A stretch of 64,000 nt of DNA. Source: Globodera rostochiensis. Taxonomy: Eukaryota; Nematoda; Chromadorea; Rhabditida; Heteroderidae. The stretch's first letter is position 1. Each line of letters starts with the position of its first letter. The notes below the pieces were generated by a model, which had not been told where the DNA came from, did not search any database, and worked only from the letters and a program-made list of their open reading frames with translations. Location: assembly GCA_018350325.1 (NCBI GenBank), contig JAEVLN010000012.1:434001-498000 (forward strand). The letters run 5' to 3'. A program made the position numbers and the translations under genes. Of the stretch, positions 1 to 11,400 are shown one piece after another.

Positions 1-1057
1 ACAACGGGACAAGTCCTCCGGCGATTTTCGACTTTCAAACTCAACAATTTCGGGAGTTGGATCTTATGAACAGTCCGGAAGATCCGATGCCGTCCAACGA
101 ATCTGGCGGATACGACGGTGGCAACGAGGTCGGGGCGTATGGCAGGATGCCAGTGAATTATCATTCTCATCACCTGCGCTTGCCCGGAGGGCATGTGGCA
201 TACGCTAACAGCGAAGGTTGTGTTGCAGCTGCAGTCCATGACGTCGCCGTTCATAACCATCAACATTACGGTACAATTCTTTTGACTATTTTGTACAAAT
301 CTTTTCAGAAATGAACAATTTTGTTTAAAAAAAGCATTTTTTTTTTCTATTCAAGGCTATCAGCAGCACTGCCAATGCAAGGAGTACTTAGTCGAGTGCC
401 AACCTTCACCTCCGACGGGTCGCTGCATGGCTCCTCCGTACCCTCCGCCTCCCCCTCCTGCTGCTGGTGTTAATCAATCAAATGTACTACATTATTCGAT
501 GTGCGCATATGGCAATAACAAATGCGACATGACGACTAGTGGCTGCTGCCAACAAACTGAAGCAGTACAACAGCAACAGCGTCTCTACGACTCTTCACTG
601 TCACTGCCGCAGCAGCAACACTATGACGGTAGTGACCATGGACAGCAGATGCTGATCCATCAACAACAACAACAAGCTCAACAATACCATCAGCATCATC
701 AAACGCAAGCACTACACCCAGGGGGGACGATAACCGGACCCGAAAATGCTGGTAGTCTTCAGCAGGTTGGTGAATATGGAACCCCCGGGGGGGGAGGGGT
801 GAGTGAAGTTACGTCATTACTAAGTTGGGATTCTGAATATGTAAATAGGGGGGGGGGCAAATGTTATAACGCTTCATCTTTTGCATTTTAAGCTCCTTCA
901 TGCCCACCCCAACCAAAATCCGGCACAAAGAGTGGTGGCGCCTCCCTCTGCGCCTTTGTCGGTTGGATTGTTGGAGGATATTGAGCTGGACGAAGTGAGC
1001 AGTACGTTGAGCGACTTGAAGATGAGCGGAGGGGGGGACGGCGGTGGAGCGAGCTGA
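1..1057 (+). CDS. 3' part of a Q/H/P-rich, unidentified gene
   Basis: The window opens inside an exon. Three exons join in frame: 1-270, 356-798 and 893-1057, with introns gtacaa...attcaag and gtgagt...ttttaag, and the stop TGA at 1055-1057. The last exon is phase 0 and encodes an acidic tail that includes LLEDIELDEVSSTLSDLKMS. The middle exon is rich in Gln and His (poly-Q runs, HQHHQ) with a run of prolines. Upstream is a short segment containing FRELDLMNSPEDPMPSNE. Low-complexity Q/H/P tails with a terminal acidic patch are common in nematode transcription factors, for example downstream of a homeodomain, but no DNA-binding domain lies inside the window and I cannot name the family. The N-terminus is off the left edge. 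A G-rich run sits directly at the second donor site. Confidence 0.6.
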
Positions 1058-2012
1058 ACAAAATCAGAGGGATCGACGGGAAGAAGTTAAGACGAATGAT
1101 GTGAAACATTTTAGAGTTTTCGTTGTTAAACTCCTGGGCGGCCTAAGTTTAGGTTCGGTCGTTTGTTCGACTCTTTCGGGTTTTGTCGGTTTTCCAAATA
1201 TTGCAACGATTTCATCCCCAAAAATTCAATTTATTTGCCCTCATAGTCAGGCCACACTCGCCACATTCGCAAATTCTTTTAGTGCCAAATCATTTTCTGA
1301 ACACAAAACAGCAATTGAATAAATTGCCCTCCAATTGGTTAGGTGCAGCAAATTTTATTTGTTTCGTCTTCCATTGGACTAAAGCAGTTCAGTTTCAGTC
1401 AAATGACCTTCACATTGTCCTTTCATTCCTCTCCTTCTCTCGCTGATGTATTCCATTTCCCTTCTCTCCCTCTATCGATTGATTGATTACAGTACCGCAC
1501 AAAACCATTCTCTGCTGGACATATACGGTAAATGGCGAGTGACCCCCGCTGAACGCTTTGGCGGGCACTTCCTTTTCACATATTTCGCGCTGTTGGCCAT
1601 CAAATTGCTTTGCATCATAAACATATATTATTTTAACAAATCGATCATAAAAAGATCAAATTCTCCGCTTCCGACCATCCGCTCTTTCTGTTTGGAATGG
1701 ATTTGGGTGGGCAAAAGCCGGCGGAGAACGTCGTTTATACCTTTTGCAAATTGATATGAATGTGTAAATGAAAGGAATGGCCGTATTTCTAAAAGAGCCC
1801 GGAAATATAATTCACAACACTTATAATATTGTTTTAAATTCGGGGTTCGAAAAGGCCATATTCGGGTTCCACGAATTGCTGGGTTTCTTTTTTAGGTTTT
1901 GAGTACTTTCGTTGTCACCTGCCCTATGCGCCAGTCCAATTTTTGTTTATTTTTGAATAAATATATGTTCTGGGGTAAAGTTTATTTCGAATTTCGATCA
2001 AAATCACTCTTT
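1058..2012. other. Intergenic stretch, no gene seen
   Basis: This is AT-rich sequence between the convergent Q-rich gene (+) and the SKP1-like gene (-). Open frames here (for example 1044-1322 and 1446-1754 on +) have no start context, domain or splice continuity. A TTTATT at 1980-1985 reads AATAAA on the minus strand and probably ends the SKP1-like transcript. Confidence 0.6.
1980..1985 (-). other. Polyadenylation signal AATAAA
   Basis: AATAAA on the minus strand lies 28 bases beyond a minus-strand stop codon at 2013-2015. It supports a transcript end here rather than at the in-frame stop at 2681. Confidence 0.45.
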
Positions 2013-2108
2013 CTACTCGCCCTCCTTCTCATTTTCAAGTTCCGCTGCCGCGCGCGCTTCAGCTTCGGCCCGTCGACGCGCCTCGTCCTTCTCCTTCTTT
2101 TCTTTGGC
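2013..2108 (-). CDS. Probable alternative last exon: K/E/A-rich helix
   Basis: The minus-strand frame begins after a TTAAG acceptor at 2109-2110 and encodes 31 residues of alternating Lys/Glu/Arg/Ala (for example AKEKKEKDEARRRAEAEARA), then a TAG stop. Base composition is GC-rich and coding-like against an AT-rich background. It continues the E/K/R-rich composition of the upstream SKP1-like exon in phase 0. The MITE at 2446-2615 would lie in the intervening intron. Confidence 0.42.
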   Translation of the reverse strand, partial: AKEKKEKDEARRRAEAEARAAAELENEKEGE

Positions 2109-3487
2109 CTTAACATTAAAGTAGAGACCGCAATTTTGAAATCAGCGGATCTAAAAGCCAAATTGGAAATCGGGCAAAAAAAAACCCGCCCGGATTATCA
2201 AAAAATTCACAAATTAGGGGGGTGAAAAATAAATTATTTTTAGTCTCCAGCAACACCAAAATTGCCTTCACACAAGCAAAACTAACTAAAGAAAGTCAAT
2301 ATCACATTTTCTTAAAATTTGCGAGAATGTTGAAAAGGTCTGCTTTTTTTAATCAAGAATTCTTTGAAATTTTCGGATTCGAGTGAACTCAACCCGGACC
2401 GGATCCGGCCTCAATTATAAGTATAGCAAACAAAATCATAGAATCCAGGGCCGTAGCCAGGGGGAGGGCAAGGGGGGCAGCTGCCCCCCCCCCCGAAATG
2501 TTTTTTGAGGAAAAAGCTGCTTAAGAAAATACAATAAAACGCAAAAATGCACCCCTAAGAATTGACTTTTTTGGTTTGCCCCCCTCCCCCGAAAATCTTT
2601 CTGGCTACGGCCCTGATAGAATCACTCCCATTTTGGGCGCTTTTGTCTAACCCTTTTATCGGGACACTCGGCTAACGGCGTCACACAAATTTTAACGAAA
2701 TTTGTCCGGCACCATTGACGGAATAACTCGCCTTTTCCTGTTTCGCCTGCTCCTCCCGCGCCTCGCCCATTTCGCCCATTATTTTACGCATTTCCTCCGC
2801 CGAGTTTGGGTCCAACTCCAAGTTCAGATACTCCGCCGCTTCCTCCGCCCCTTTTTTCATAATTTGAAAGCAGACAAATGCGGCACTGAATGTGACGAAA
2901 GAGCCGATGCCGAAATAGTTAGCGGAGTTCATCGTCAGAAAGAGATCGTTCTTCGACTGTTTGCTGAAAAGGTCCAACGCCCACTCTGGCATTGTTGACT
3001 AAAAAAAAACATTTCAGTTTTGGTTCCCCAAAATTTCGAATTACAAATTTTGACCTCGAAATTCGGCTCTTCCGAATTCGACTCGCCCTTCCCCAGACGG
3101 ACATCGGAGGCCCCCTCTTCCGGCGTTTCATGCGGCTGCTCTCTTTTGTACAGGCGAAGAAATTCGAAAATCATTTCCAAGTGAAATTTGTTGGTAAACG
3201 GCGCCTTGTCAGTCATAACAAATTTCGCTGCAATTAAAAAGTGTGTGAACCTTTTAATACCAATTCCAATGACTTTCAAAAAAACATTAAAAAACTAAAG
3301 GTAAAGCAAACAATTTAAAGAGAAATGCAAAAGTTCAAAAACCTTGCTGCTCCTCCTCAGCCCCATTCTCCTGGGGCTGTGTTTTGGCGTAATTTGACAG
3401 CATTTCGGACTGATCGACAAAATCAGCAGGGACAACAACTTCCGAATTGTCTTGTGTAACCAGCGAAAAGATGCACTTTTGCTGCAT
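2013..3487 (-). CDS. SKP1-like protein (SCF ubiquitin-ligase adaptor family), divergent
   Basis: Read on the minus strand: exon 1 at 3487-3343 (ATG at 3487), exon 2 at 3227-3055 and exon 3 from 2998. Phases agree at both introns. The N-terminal beta segment (KCIFSLVTQDNSEVVVPADF) fits the SKP1/POZ fold. The region starting MPEWALDLFSKQ and continuing through LFLTMNSANYFGIGS matches the SKP1 C-terminal block (W-x-x-x-F...L..AANYL.I). SKP1 proteins link cullin-1 to F-box proteins in SCF E3 ligases. The linker between the two halves is longer and more acidic than in canonical SKP1. The protein either stops at 2681 (211 aa) or splices from 2720 to a last exon 2108-2013 (230 aa), which adds a K/E/A-rich helix. 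The tail option is favoured by an AATAAA beyond it. The F-box-binding C-terminal helix is poorly conserved, so partner specificity is unclear. From memory, SKP1-like proteins have been reported among gland-expressed cyst-nematode candidates; no signal peptide is evident here. Confidence 0.78.
2446..2615. mobile_element. hAT-type MITE, 170 bp, CAGGGCCGTAGCCAG termini
   Basis: The terminal inverted repeats are CAGGGCCGTAGCCAG at 2446-2460 and CTGGCTACGGCCCTG at 2601-2615, a perfect match over 15 bp. The flanks carry an exact 8-bp direct duplication, ATAGAATC, at 2438-2445 and 2616-2623. An 8-bp target duplication and CAG...CTG ends are hallmarks of hAT transposons. The interior has facing G and C runs around GGCAGCTGCC and no coding capacity, so the element is non-autonomous. 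Confidence 0.9.
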
Positions 3488-5018
3488 GTTGACAATTTAC
3501 GGTCAGATTGAAATGATTATCTAACTGAAAGGAAAACCTAAAGAAGACTTTTTAGAAAATTTGCTGGCTTATCATTAAAGCACTAACCATGTATAAGTTC
3601 GGTGTTAATTTTGGACTCGAAATTGTTCAAAAAACATGAATTCGATCATTAATTGCCTATTCGATGTAATTTTGTGCATTTCGATCGACTTTGAGCAATA
3701 AATTGAAAAAATTTGCGAGAAATTGCTCGAATTCGAGTCCGGGGTTCGGAATTGGTCGAAACGAAGGTCTGATTTGGATTCTACGCCCCCGAAAATCCCC
3801 AGGAACACCACTTTCTCGAGGCACCATCTGCACTATTACCAAAAATGTTGAGAAACCGCAAATGCGGCCTTTTTTTGAACCGCGCACCGGGAGCGGGGGA
3901 GTCGGGGTCGTTTGGGCGCTACCATTTGGGCGTAATTAACGAGCCTAAGCCTTTTTAATTTTTTGGTTGCTTTTTGATGGTTTTTGAGGATTTTAATGTT
4001 TTTTTGAATTTCACGGGTAGGTTGAAAATTTTCTTATATATTTGGCGCAGTGTGCATCTATTTTTTCTCTGTGTATTCATTTTTAGAAAAAGCGGGACCG
4101 CCTCCCCCCCCCCCCCCCCGCGCTCAAAAAAGTATTTGAGAAAAATCGCGCGCAAAAAAAAAAAAAAATATCGCTTACATTGTTTTTGCTAGCTAAATGA
4201 TGTTTTTGAAATTTTTCATTTGGCACCTATTTCTTAACTCCTGGTCCCGACTACAAAACTTAATTTCGGTCAATCCCGATCCCGATTTTCTTAAACCCAA
4301 ATTCCAAATTGATTCGGCGACCTGTCACAAAAGTTTCAGTCGTGTCGCCTCGACGCGCTTCGCGAGCCGACTTCTCGCTTAGCGTAGTCGGTTCTCCTAT
4401 CGCTTCGGCACCTTGGTTGCCCCATTACTTGGTCCGTCATCGCATGTTTTATTGGAGGGCCGCGACTCGGCCCTTCAAATTTTGCGTATTTTTTTGATTC
4501 GTGTATATTATAGTCTATCGTTCGGGGAGATTTCATATTCTTGGTTTTACTAAACCCTACCAATATTACCTATTACCTAATTATAATTGTAATGGCGGGT
4601 TAGAATACGGTTGATTATAAAAAAGATATTAATGCAGATGATTGAAAATTCGACACTCAATGTTACAAGGCCACGAATTGTGTTTTTTGAATTGGTTCTT
4701 TGATGATTGTAAATTTTAAATATTGCTATTTTTAAGCACTTCGAGGAGCACAAGACTCAACTCACTTTCGCCTTTTGGTTCTTCATAACAATAATCGCAA
4801 AAATTGGTAAAAAATTTTTTTATTATTGACGGATTCGTAAGTTGAGATTTTATTTTAACAGTTTTTGTTCGCTTTGAACGTATAAAACGCGTCTTGCCCG
4901 ATTCGGCACTTCTACTCGTGTTGGGAAGCATTTTCGGTGGCATTTTATATGCTATATTTCACGACAAACATGTAATTAAAATTTGGTGGCTTTTTGCTAA
5001 CTTTAATTTCAAATTCAG
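3488..5018. other. Intergenic stretch upstream of the exchanger exons
   Basis: About 1.5 kb separates the SKP1-like start (-) from the first recognisable exchanger exon (+). It holds a C-rich run near 4104-4121 and a dispersed-repeat fragment around 3726-3850 that resembles 61745-61840. I searched both strands for the missing N-terminal membrane exons of the exchanger (the family's PES-containing segment) and did not see them. One minus-strand frame at 4716-4943 (75 aa, KGESELSLVLLEVLK near its end) has coding-like codons but no family match. Confidence 0.5.
4716..4943 (-). CDS. Small open frame, hypothetical
   Basis: A 75-codon ATG-initiated frame on the minus strand begins MPPKMLPNTS and contains two cysteines in a DYCYEE context. 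I do not recognise it. Its codons look more coding-like than the surrounding AT-rich DNA. No splice partner, signal peptide or membrane segment is visible, so it may be chance. Confidence 0.2.
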   Translation of the reverse strand: MPPKMLPNTSRSAESGKTRFIRSKRTKTVKIKSQLTNPSIIKKFFTNFCDYCYEEPKGESELSLVLLEVLKNSNI

Positions 5019-7136
5019 GACATTTACCTGAAGCCAGAGTGGTTCTTTCATTTTTTTTTGCCACCGATTGCGTTGGATGCCGGTTACTTTATGCGCAACA
5101 ATGAGGCAAGTAATGCAAAAATGAAACATTCTGTTCAGTGACATGATCGGTGAATTGATATGATCTTATTTATTATGCTTCCATATATATTTCCGTACTT
5201 TTTTTGGTGAAAAATGCTTTATTTTTTTTAGTTTTTCAAAAATATCGGCGCTATCACTACTTATGCCGTGATTGGAACACTTTGGAATACGGCAGCGATC
5301 GGTAAAATGTCTAAAAAAAATTTCTTCAACACGAAATACCTGAAGTTATTTCCATTAACCAGTTTTCTGTATTTTATCAGGTCTCACTTTGTATGCCTTC
5401 CGCAATTATTTCGACGGCTGTCCCTCTCCCATATCACTTTTTCTGTTTGCAACGCTCATTTCTGCCGTGGACCCCGTGGCGGTGATTTGCGTGTTTGAGG
5501 AGATTCACGTTAACCAAATGTTATACATTTGTGTGTTTGGCGAGTCTCTGTTGAACGATGCCGTTACAATTGTGAGTCTTTCGCTTCAGATTTAATAAAT
5601 AACGGACATATTCATATTTAGGTTCTCATTCACACGATGAAAGCAATTGCCAACGCCCCAGAAGATTTGCAATGGAACCACTATTTCATTGGACTGTTGG
5701 CCTTTTTCTGTGTGTCTATTGGCGGCATTTTGGTCGGCGGACTGTGGGCCGTTTTGACGGGAATAGTCACTAAGTTAAAATTCTTTCTCATCCAAACTAG
5801 GACTAATTAAATTCGAGAAAAAGTGTTTTCCAAAAAGAAGCGAAAGCCATTAATTCACTTACGTCTTAGCCATGCCTCGCCCGCAGCGTTTTCGTTGATT
5901 CCCTCCATTCTCAGATTGAGCAAGGACGTTAGCATTGTTCAACCGATCACCTGCGTTTTGTTCCCTTATTTGGCCTATTTGATTGCCGAATCTTTGGGAC
6001 TTTCCGGAATTCTGGCGTGAGTTTTAGTCTTATAAAATGGTGTACTACATAATCGTCTCAGAATCGTCGTTTGCGGCATGGGTATGAAGCAGTACATTAT
6101 GGGTAACATTTCAGACCAGTCGCTGGTCACCGTTGATTACTTTATAAAGACGCTCTCTTCGAGGTGTGTTGTGCAATTTCATTAAAGGAAAAATGTATAA
6201 AAAACCCCCCATTTGAGTTTTAGTTGCGAAGCCGTAATTTTTGTTTTCCTTGGTCTTTCTGCCGTTTCCGCCGTTGTCATCCACCGCGACTTTGACGTTG
6301 TTTTTATTTTGATTACCTTAACCGCCTGCTTCGCCTATCGTTTCATCGGTTTGTTTGTTGAGAATCTTTTATAGGGACGCACACATCCAGTTGAAGTATA
6401 CCCAATGACCCTCCCTCTCTTTCTCTAGGCGTCGGTGTGCTCACTTATTTGTTGAACAAACGGCGAACGGAACGCATTGGGTTTGTGGACCAGTTCATCA
6501 TGGGCTACGGAGGGATTCGTGGTGCCGTTTGCTATGGATTAGTGATGTCGCTGGATCCAAAGAAGGTCATATGTCGGGATATGCTGTCTACTACTACAAT
6601 CATTGTCATCATTTTCACCGTTTTCGTACAGGTTTTATTTTTAAATATTTTGACGTTTAGTATTTTAAGCCTCTTTGTTTAAGGGCGGTACCATGGGGAA
6701 GCTGGTCACTTATCTTAATGTTCGACTCGAAAAAGAGCGCAAAGGGACCCTTTTTGAGAAGCTCAATGACAGAGCCTGCAGACATTCTATGGGGGCCTTT
6801 GAATGTCTCGTCGGGCGGCGAGGGGACTATTGGGTGGGCACAGACATTTAGACTTTTCATTTGTTAGACCGTTTCATTCCAAATTTAGCTCAAAGTGAAG
6901 GTCGATCGCATCAACGAAAACTATGTAAAGCCGGTCATCATGGTAAAACACAATCAGATGGGAATGAGCATTGTCGATTTCAACCAGAAACTCCAGGTAG
7001 GCAATTGGGGTAGCAATGCTTCATACACTTATGTGAACATTGGAAACAGACGAACGAAGCGGTCGACTATGTGAAGAAACACGGAACGATCGCCGGGATG
7101 GCAGAAGCGCTGAGCGACATGGACAATTTGTTGTAA
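5019..7136 (+). CDS. Na+/H+ exchanger, NHX/NHE (CPA1) family; N-terminal exons missing
   Basis: Eleven exons join with closed phases: 5019-5105, 5232-5301, 5381-5571, 5622-5773, 5915-6016, 6062-6163, 6224-6348, 6429-6631, 6684-6833, 6889-6996 and 7050-7136 (TAA). They encode 458 residues. The family signature is clear: [35 protein letters not shown]; the ion-site block [20 protein letters not shown] followed by [10 protein letters not shown]; and a later [16 protein letters not shown] helix. Family members swap cytosolic protons for Na+ at plasma or organelle membranes. The hydrophilic tail after FTVFVQGGTMGKL is short. The first intron uses a GC donor (GAG|GCAAGT at 5106). Family members carry two or three further membrane helices before the first exon here, and I find no exon for them in the preceding 1.5 kb. 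AATAAA lies at 7173-7178. The paralogue cannot be assigned. Confidence 0.93.
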
Positions 7137-7172
7137 CATATAAATTATAGCCCTAATTATTGAAACCGAACA

Positions 7173-7178
7173 AATAAA
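7173..7178 (+). other. Polyadenylation signal AATAAA of the exchanger
   Basis: AATAAA lies 37 bases after the exchanger stop codon at 7134-7136, a normal spacing for a short nematode 3' UTR. Confidence 0.6.
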
Positions 7179-8453
7179 ATTGGTGCAGCGGAATGAACCC
7201 CGTGTTACAAATCAACAACACGACTTCCTGGTGCCTATATTCTTCTTTTTGTTGGCATTTTGACCTGTCTAACCTTATCAGTGATCAAATATTTGGGGTT
7301 TTGTAGTATTTCAAGCTCGTTTCCGGTGACCCCGCAAGGTTTGATCTCCTGTCACGAAATGTCCTCCCTTTAACAGTTCCAAGTTAACTGTTTTCCTCTG
7401 TCCTTTTTACTTGTCGCTATTTCTGTGGCCGGTCAGCCGTAACCGCTGAGAAGGAAAGTGAATGAATGAGTCGACCGGTGTCTTCCGCTTTATCCATGAA
7501 AAAAGCATTTGAATGAAGTGGGCGGTGAAGAGAGAGTCCGTTCAATGAAATGAACGGATAATTACATAATTAGAGTAAATGGGGGAGGGGGACACTAAGC
7601 AAACACTATGTGTACATAGGAGGATCGTGGGTATGTTTAAAACGACGACAAAAGTGAAAAAATGAGTGACAGTGATCCAAAAAGGCAAAATTCGGCTAAA
7701 CGAATGTATTTACCAGAAGTTGTTGAGGTGGTTGGATTGAAGAGGAACGTGCCGAGGGGAGGGGGTGGGCCACGGCACAAAATGCCACAAATTTTTTGGA
7801 GGGCAGGCTGGAAAACAAAAATTTGGAGCTCTGCTGATTCTAATTTGTTTATTAAAAGAACCACAGAATTTGCAGAAGCGCAAGAAATGTTAAATTGAGG
7901 CTTTCTCCGACTCGTTGGTCAAAGTAACAAATATATGACAACCCTTTCACGGCGACAACGGGCCGAAGGCATCGATCGCCACTTTTTACTTAAACTTCAC
8001 TTATTTGTAAGGCTCAATTTAAACGGATCGATGCCATTCCCAATTATAAAAAGACGAATTTGGGGGCATAAAATCTCTTTCAAAGCGAAGGAGGGGGAGA
8101 GGGGCGTGGGCGTCACCACGCATTTTACATGAGATTTCTTCAAAAGCCGGCGGAAGCAGAACAACAAAGTCAGTTTTCGTTTTGAATAAATTCTATTTAT
8201 AGTTAAATATTCTGCTGACTCGCCTTAAAACAAAAAAGTGTTTAGAGGAGGGAGGGATTTAAGGAGGGAGTGAATGAGTATCGACGAACGAACGAACGAT
8301 AGAATGCCATTGGGCAAAAGGAGAAGAAAGATAAAGCAAAGCGGTATTGATGAGAGTCGGAGAAGGTGGTGGGGGGGGGGGGGGGGGGGAGGTGTTGGAG
8401 AGGTGAAAACGTTCGATTGTCCGACAGCAGCAGACACTGCTGATCAGTAGTGA
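7179..8453. other. Intergenic stretch between convergent genes
   Basis: This contains the 3' flanks of the exchanger (+) and the BED gene (-). Open frames at 7637-7898 and 7935-8132 lack domains or splice continuity. A G tract sits at about 8368-8389. I see no RNA gene or mobile element. Confidence 0.5.
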
Positions 8454-11400
8454 TCAGATGGACGAGTTGGTGTCCGAGTCCTCCTCCTTTCCCGATGCTT
8501 TTTCCGCTGCAATTCCGTCGCATCCGGCATTTTCGCCACTCCCATCGCTGTTCAAGTCGAGGGAAAAGGTAAAGCTCTGAAAATTGAAGAAGCGTTAAAT
8601 CTGTCGTCACCCGCCGTCCAACCAACTAACTCAATATTTATTACCCGCGAGATGTTTTGGGAGTGGAATGCGGCTTGCTGCACCAACTCGTCCATCCCCA
8701 TGCCGCTGCCGTTTGCGTTCCCAGCAGCAGCACCCCCGCTGATGTTACTGCTCCCAAAAGCGCTGCCGTTGTGCTGCTCTTCGTCGTGGAAGCCGCTCTC
8801 CTCCGTGCTGGACGAGGGCGAGACCAAGTTGGTCATGTTGGAGGAGTGGTTGGTGACCACCACGTGCCCTGAGGGGGTGTCGGAAGAGGACGAAGAGGAA
8901 GTGGACAGCGCCGTCGGAGATCCACCGGTGAACAAATGTTGCTGCTGATGGAGATACTGGACCGTCTTGATGCTGTTGTTCAGAAGCATTCCAATGGGTG
9001 GCATACCAAACGGACTAAAAACAACTCCCCCAATAAAAAACCATTTTCTTTTATCAACGCACTTGTTTCGCTGCAACTCCTCCCGAAACAATGCCAACTG
9101 CTGCAGCTGTTTTGCAACTCGAGGAATGATTTCGGCACGGAATTGACCACCCAATGGCATTGTGTAGCCGGGAACGAGTGCTTGGACGAACTGACGGAAG
9201 CCGACTCTCTCCAGCAAAAACTCGGTCTGATCAACCAGCATCATGGCGGCAATCTGTCAAAATTTAGGATTTTTTCAAAAATCGCAAATGCCGAAGCCTC
9301 GGCCCCACCTGATCACTGATCCGTTCGCTTTGATGCTGCTCAACAACCTTTGCTCCTCCTGCCAATGTTTCCCCCGGACCCGCGTTCTGTGGAGGAATTG
9401 CGGAAGCCATGGCCATAGTCCGTCGAGCGCTGGCACCGCTCTTTTTGCCCACCGTCCTCGGCGTCGTCTGTTGGTGAAAGTCGCCCGTAGTTGAACCATC
9501 AACGACCATCGACGTCATGGCGGTCATAGCCGGCGACGGCACTGCGCCGCGTTGGCAAAACTCTTCGCTGAGTCCGCTCTTTCAAATGATAATATTTGTT
9601 TTTGTTGCTTTTTAAGCCCATTTTAACGGGGAGAATACTTTTTAAGAAGGGGCGGGGCGGGCATTTATGCCAAATTTTGCAAAAAAAAAACGGTTTTAGG
9701 ATGAAAAGAGAGGCGATCAAAACTCCGTTTAATGAATTTAATTCTCACCATCGCCTTTCTTCGTTTAGTCGCCGTGCCAAGCAGCGGCGTCGTCGCCGGC
9801 GAAGCGGACATTTCCGCTTTCGCAACACCGCCGCTTGGCACTTCCTCCGCCCCACGCTTTCCCACCACGACCATCGTCGGGTCGGTGCCGCTCTCCTTCT
9901 TCAACCGCTCCATTGAGGTAGGCCGACTCGTCTTGAAGTTCTCGATCTGGACAAAAGCGCGAGTCAGAGATAGAAACAGACTCGAGACATTAATTTCCTC
10001 CCCCCCCCCCCCCCTCAGATTTGTGACGAATTTAAAATTTGTAACTTATAAGCAATGCCCGCCCAAATAAAAAATGGCGCGAGGTTTGATTGGGAGGGGG
10101 GGGGGGACATATTTTGTTGCTTTTTTCTCGAGGACCTGCTCCAAAAGTTGGCGTTGTTGTGCCGTCGAGTTGGGCGACGCCGAACTGTTGAGGGAAAACG
10201 GTGAAGGCACTCAGTCAATTGGGTAACCCACCGCAAATCCCCGCTAATCAGCGCCTCAACGGAATGTTTTGGCGCGACGCCGCCATTCATCGCCGGGGGC
10301 GGACTTTGCAGTGCCGTTAAAGAACTTTCAAGCGCCGCTTGGATGGCCTTAAAATTAATTCACTTTTTGGGATGGAATTAAAAATAAAAGAATTGCCTTT
10401 CACCTCAATGGACGCCTCCGAGTGGGGGTCGATGCCAAGTTGGAGTTGAAGCATCACTTTCTGACGCTCGACGGCATCTGTTAGTGAGAGAACGGAGGCT
10501 CAACAATGGGTAAAATGCCGCCAATTACCATTTTTCAGATTCTTCAAATAGCGTGCCTGCTGAAGCTGCTGAAACTCTGTCTGATGACAGCTTCGCAGGT
10601 GCCGGATCATTCCGGTTGTGCTGCAATGCAATTCAAAATGCAATGGAATTTTTAAATTTTTTTCCCGAGAACGCCGATCGAAACCACCGGCGGGCGGATC
10701 GACTCAGACAGTTTTAATCTGACGGATCAGCTCATTAGCGAATGCTTAAAGAGCACCGTCTCCCCTCTCGTGCCACCCACCTGCTGTTGGTGGCTTTAAT
10801 GGTCTTCTGGCAAATTTGGCAGGTGGCCGCCTGTTCGGGCGTCGGTCGTTGCGTGAAGAAGCGCCACACCTCCGCCGTCTTCACGGAACTTCCACCGACG
10901 CGTTGGCGCCGTTGCTGCTGTTGTGGTTGGCTGTGCTGCTGTAAGTTGGGCTTCGCTTCTTCGGCCCCCTCCTCCTCCTCTTCGATGTGCGGCAGCGGTT
11001 GCAGCTGCTCCACACTTCCCAACTCCGTCTTGATAAACATGGCGGCCTTTGGTGGAAAAAAACGTCGTAACATTGAATGCGCTCACTATTTTATAAAGAA
11101 CGATAAATGATCTTGACAAAAAACAAAAATTTGAATTTTTATTTCATTTTCTTAACAAATCTTTTTGAAAAGTGGCAAAAGAAATCCTAAAATAGTCTCA
11201 AGATTATTTTAGTCTCGAAGAATCTCGAAATAGTCATTCTTAGTCTCGGATAGCCTCGTTAAACGACGAAATTCAGTAAACAGAAGACAACTGTGCGAGC
11301 TTTCGAATGATACTAAATTTTGAGTGATTTTGCCCATTTTTTAATCAGTGGACAACTGAGTCCCCAGTCAAAAGACACTTCAGTCCCGGGTCTGTAACTC

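Noticed and set aside
1183..2225. Plus-strand frames after the first gene as further exons
   Set aside because: The upstream gene ends with a clean TGA at 1055. These frames lack acceptors in phase and read AT-rich DNA; part of 2013-2108 is better explained as a minus-strand exon.
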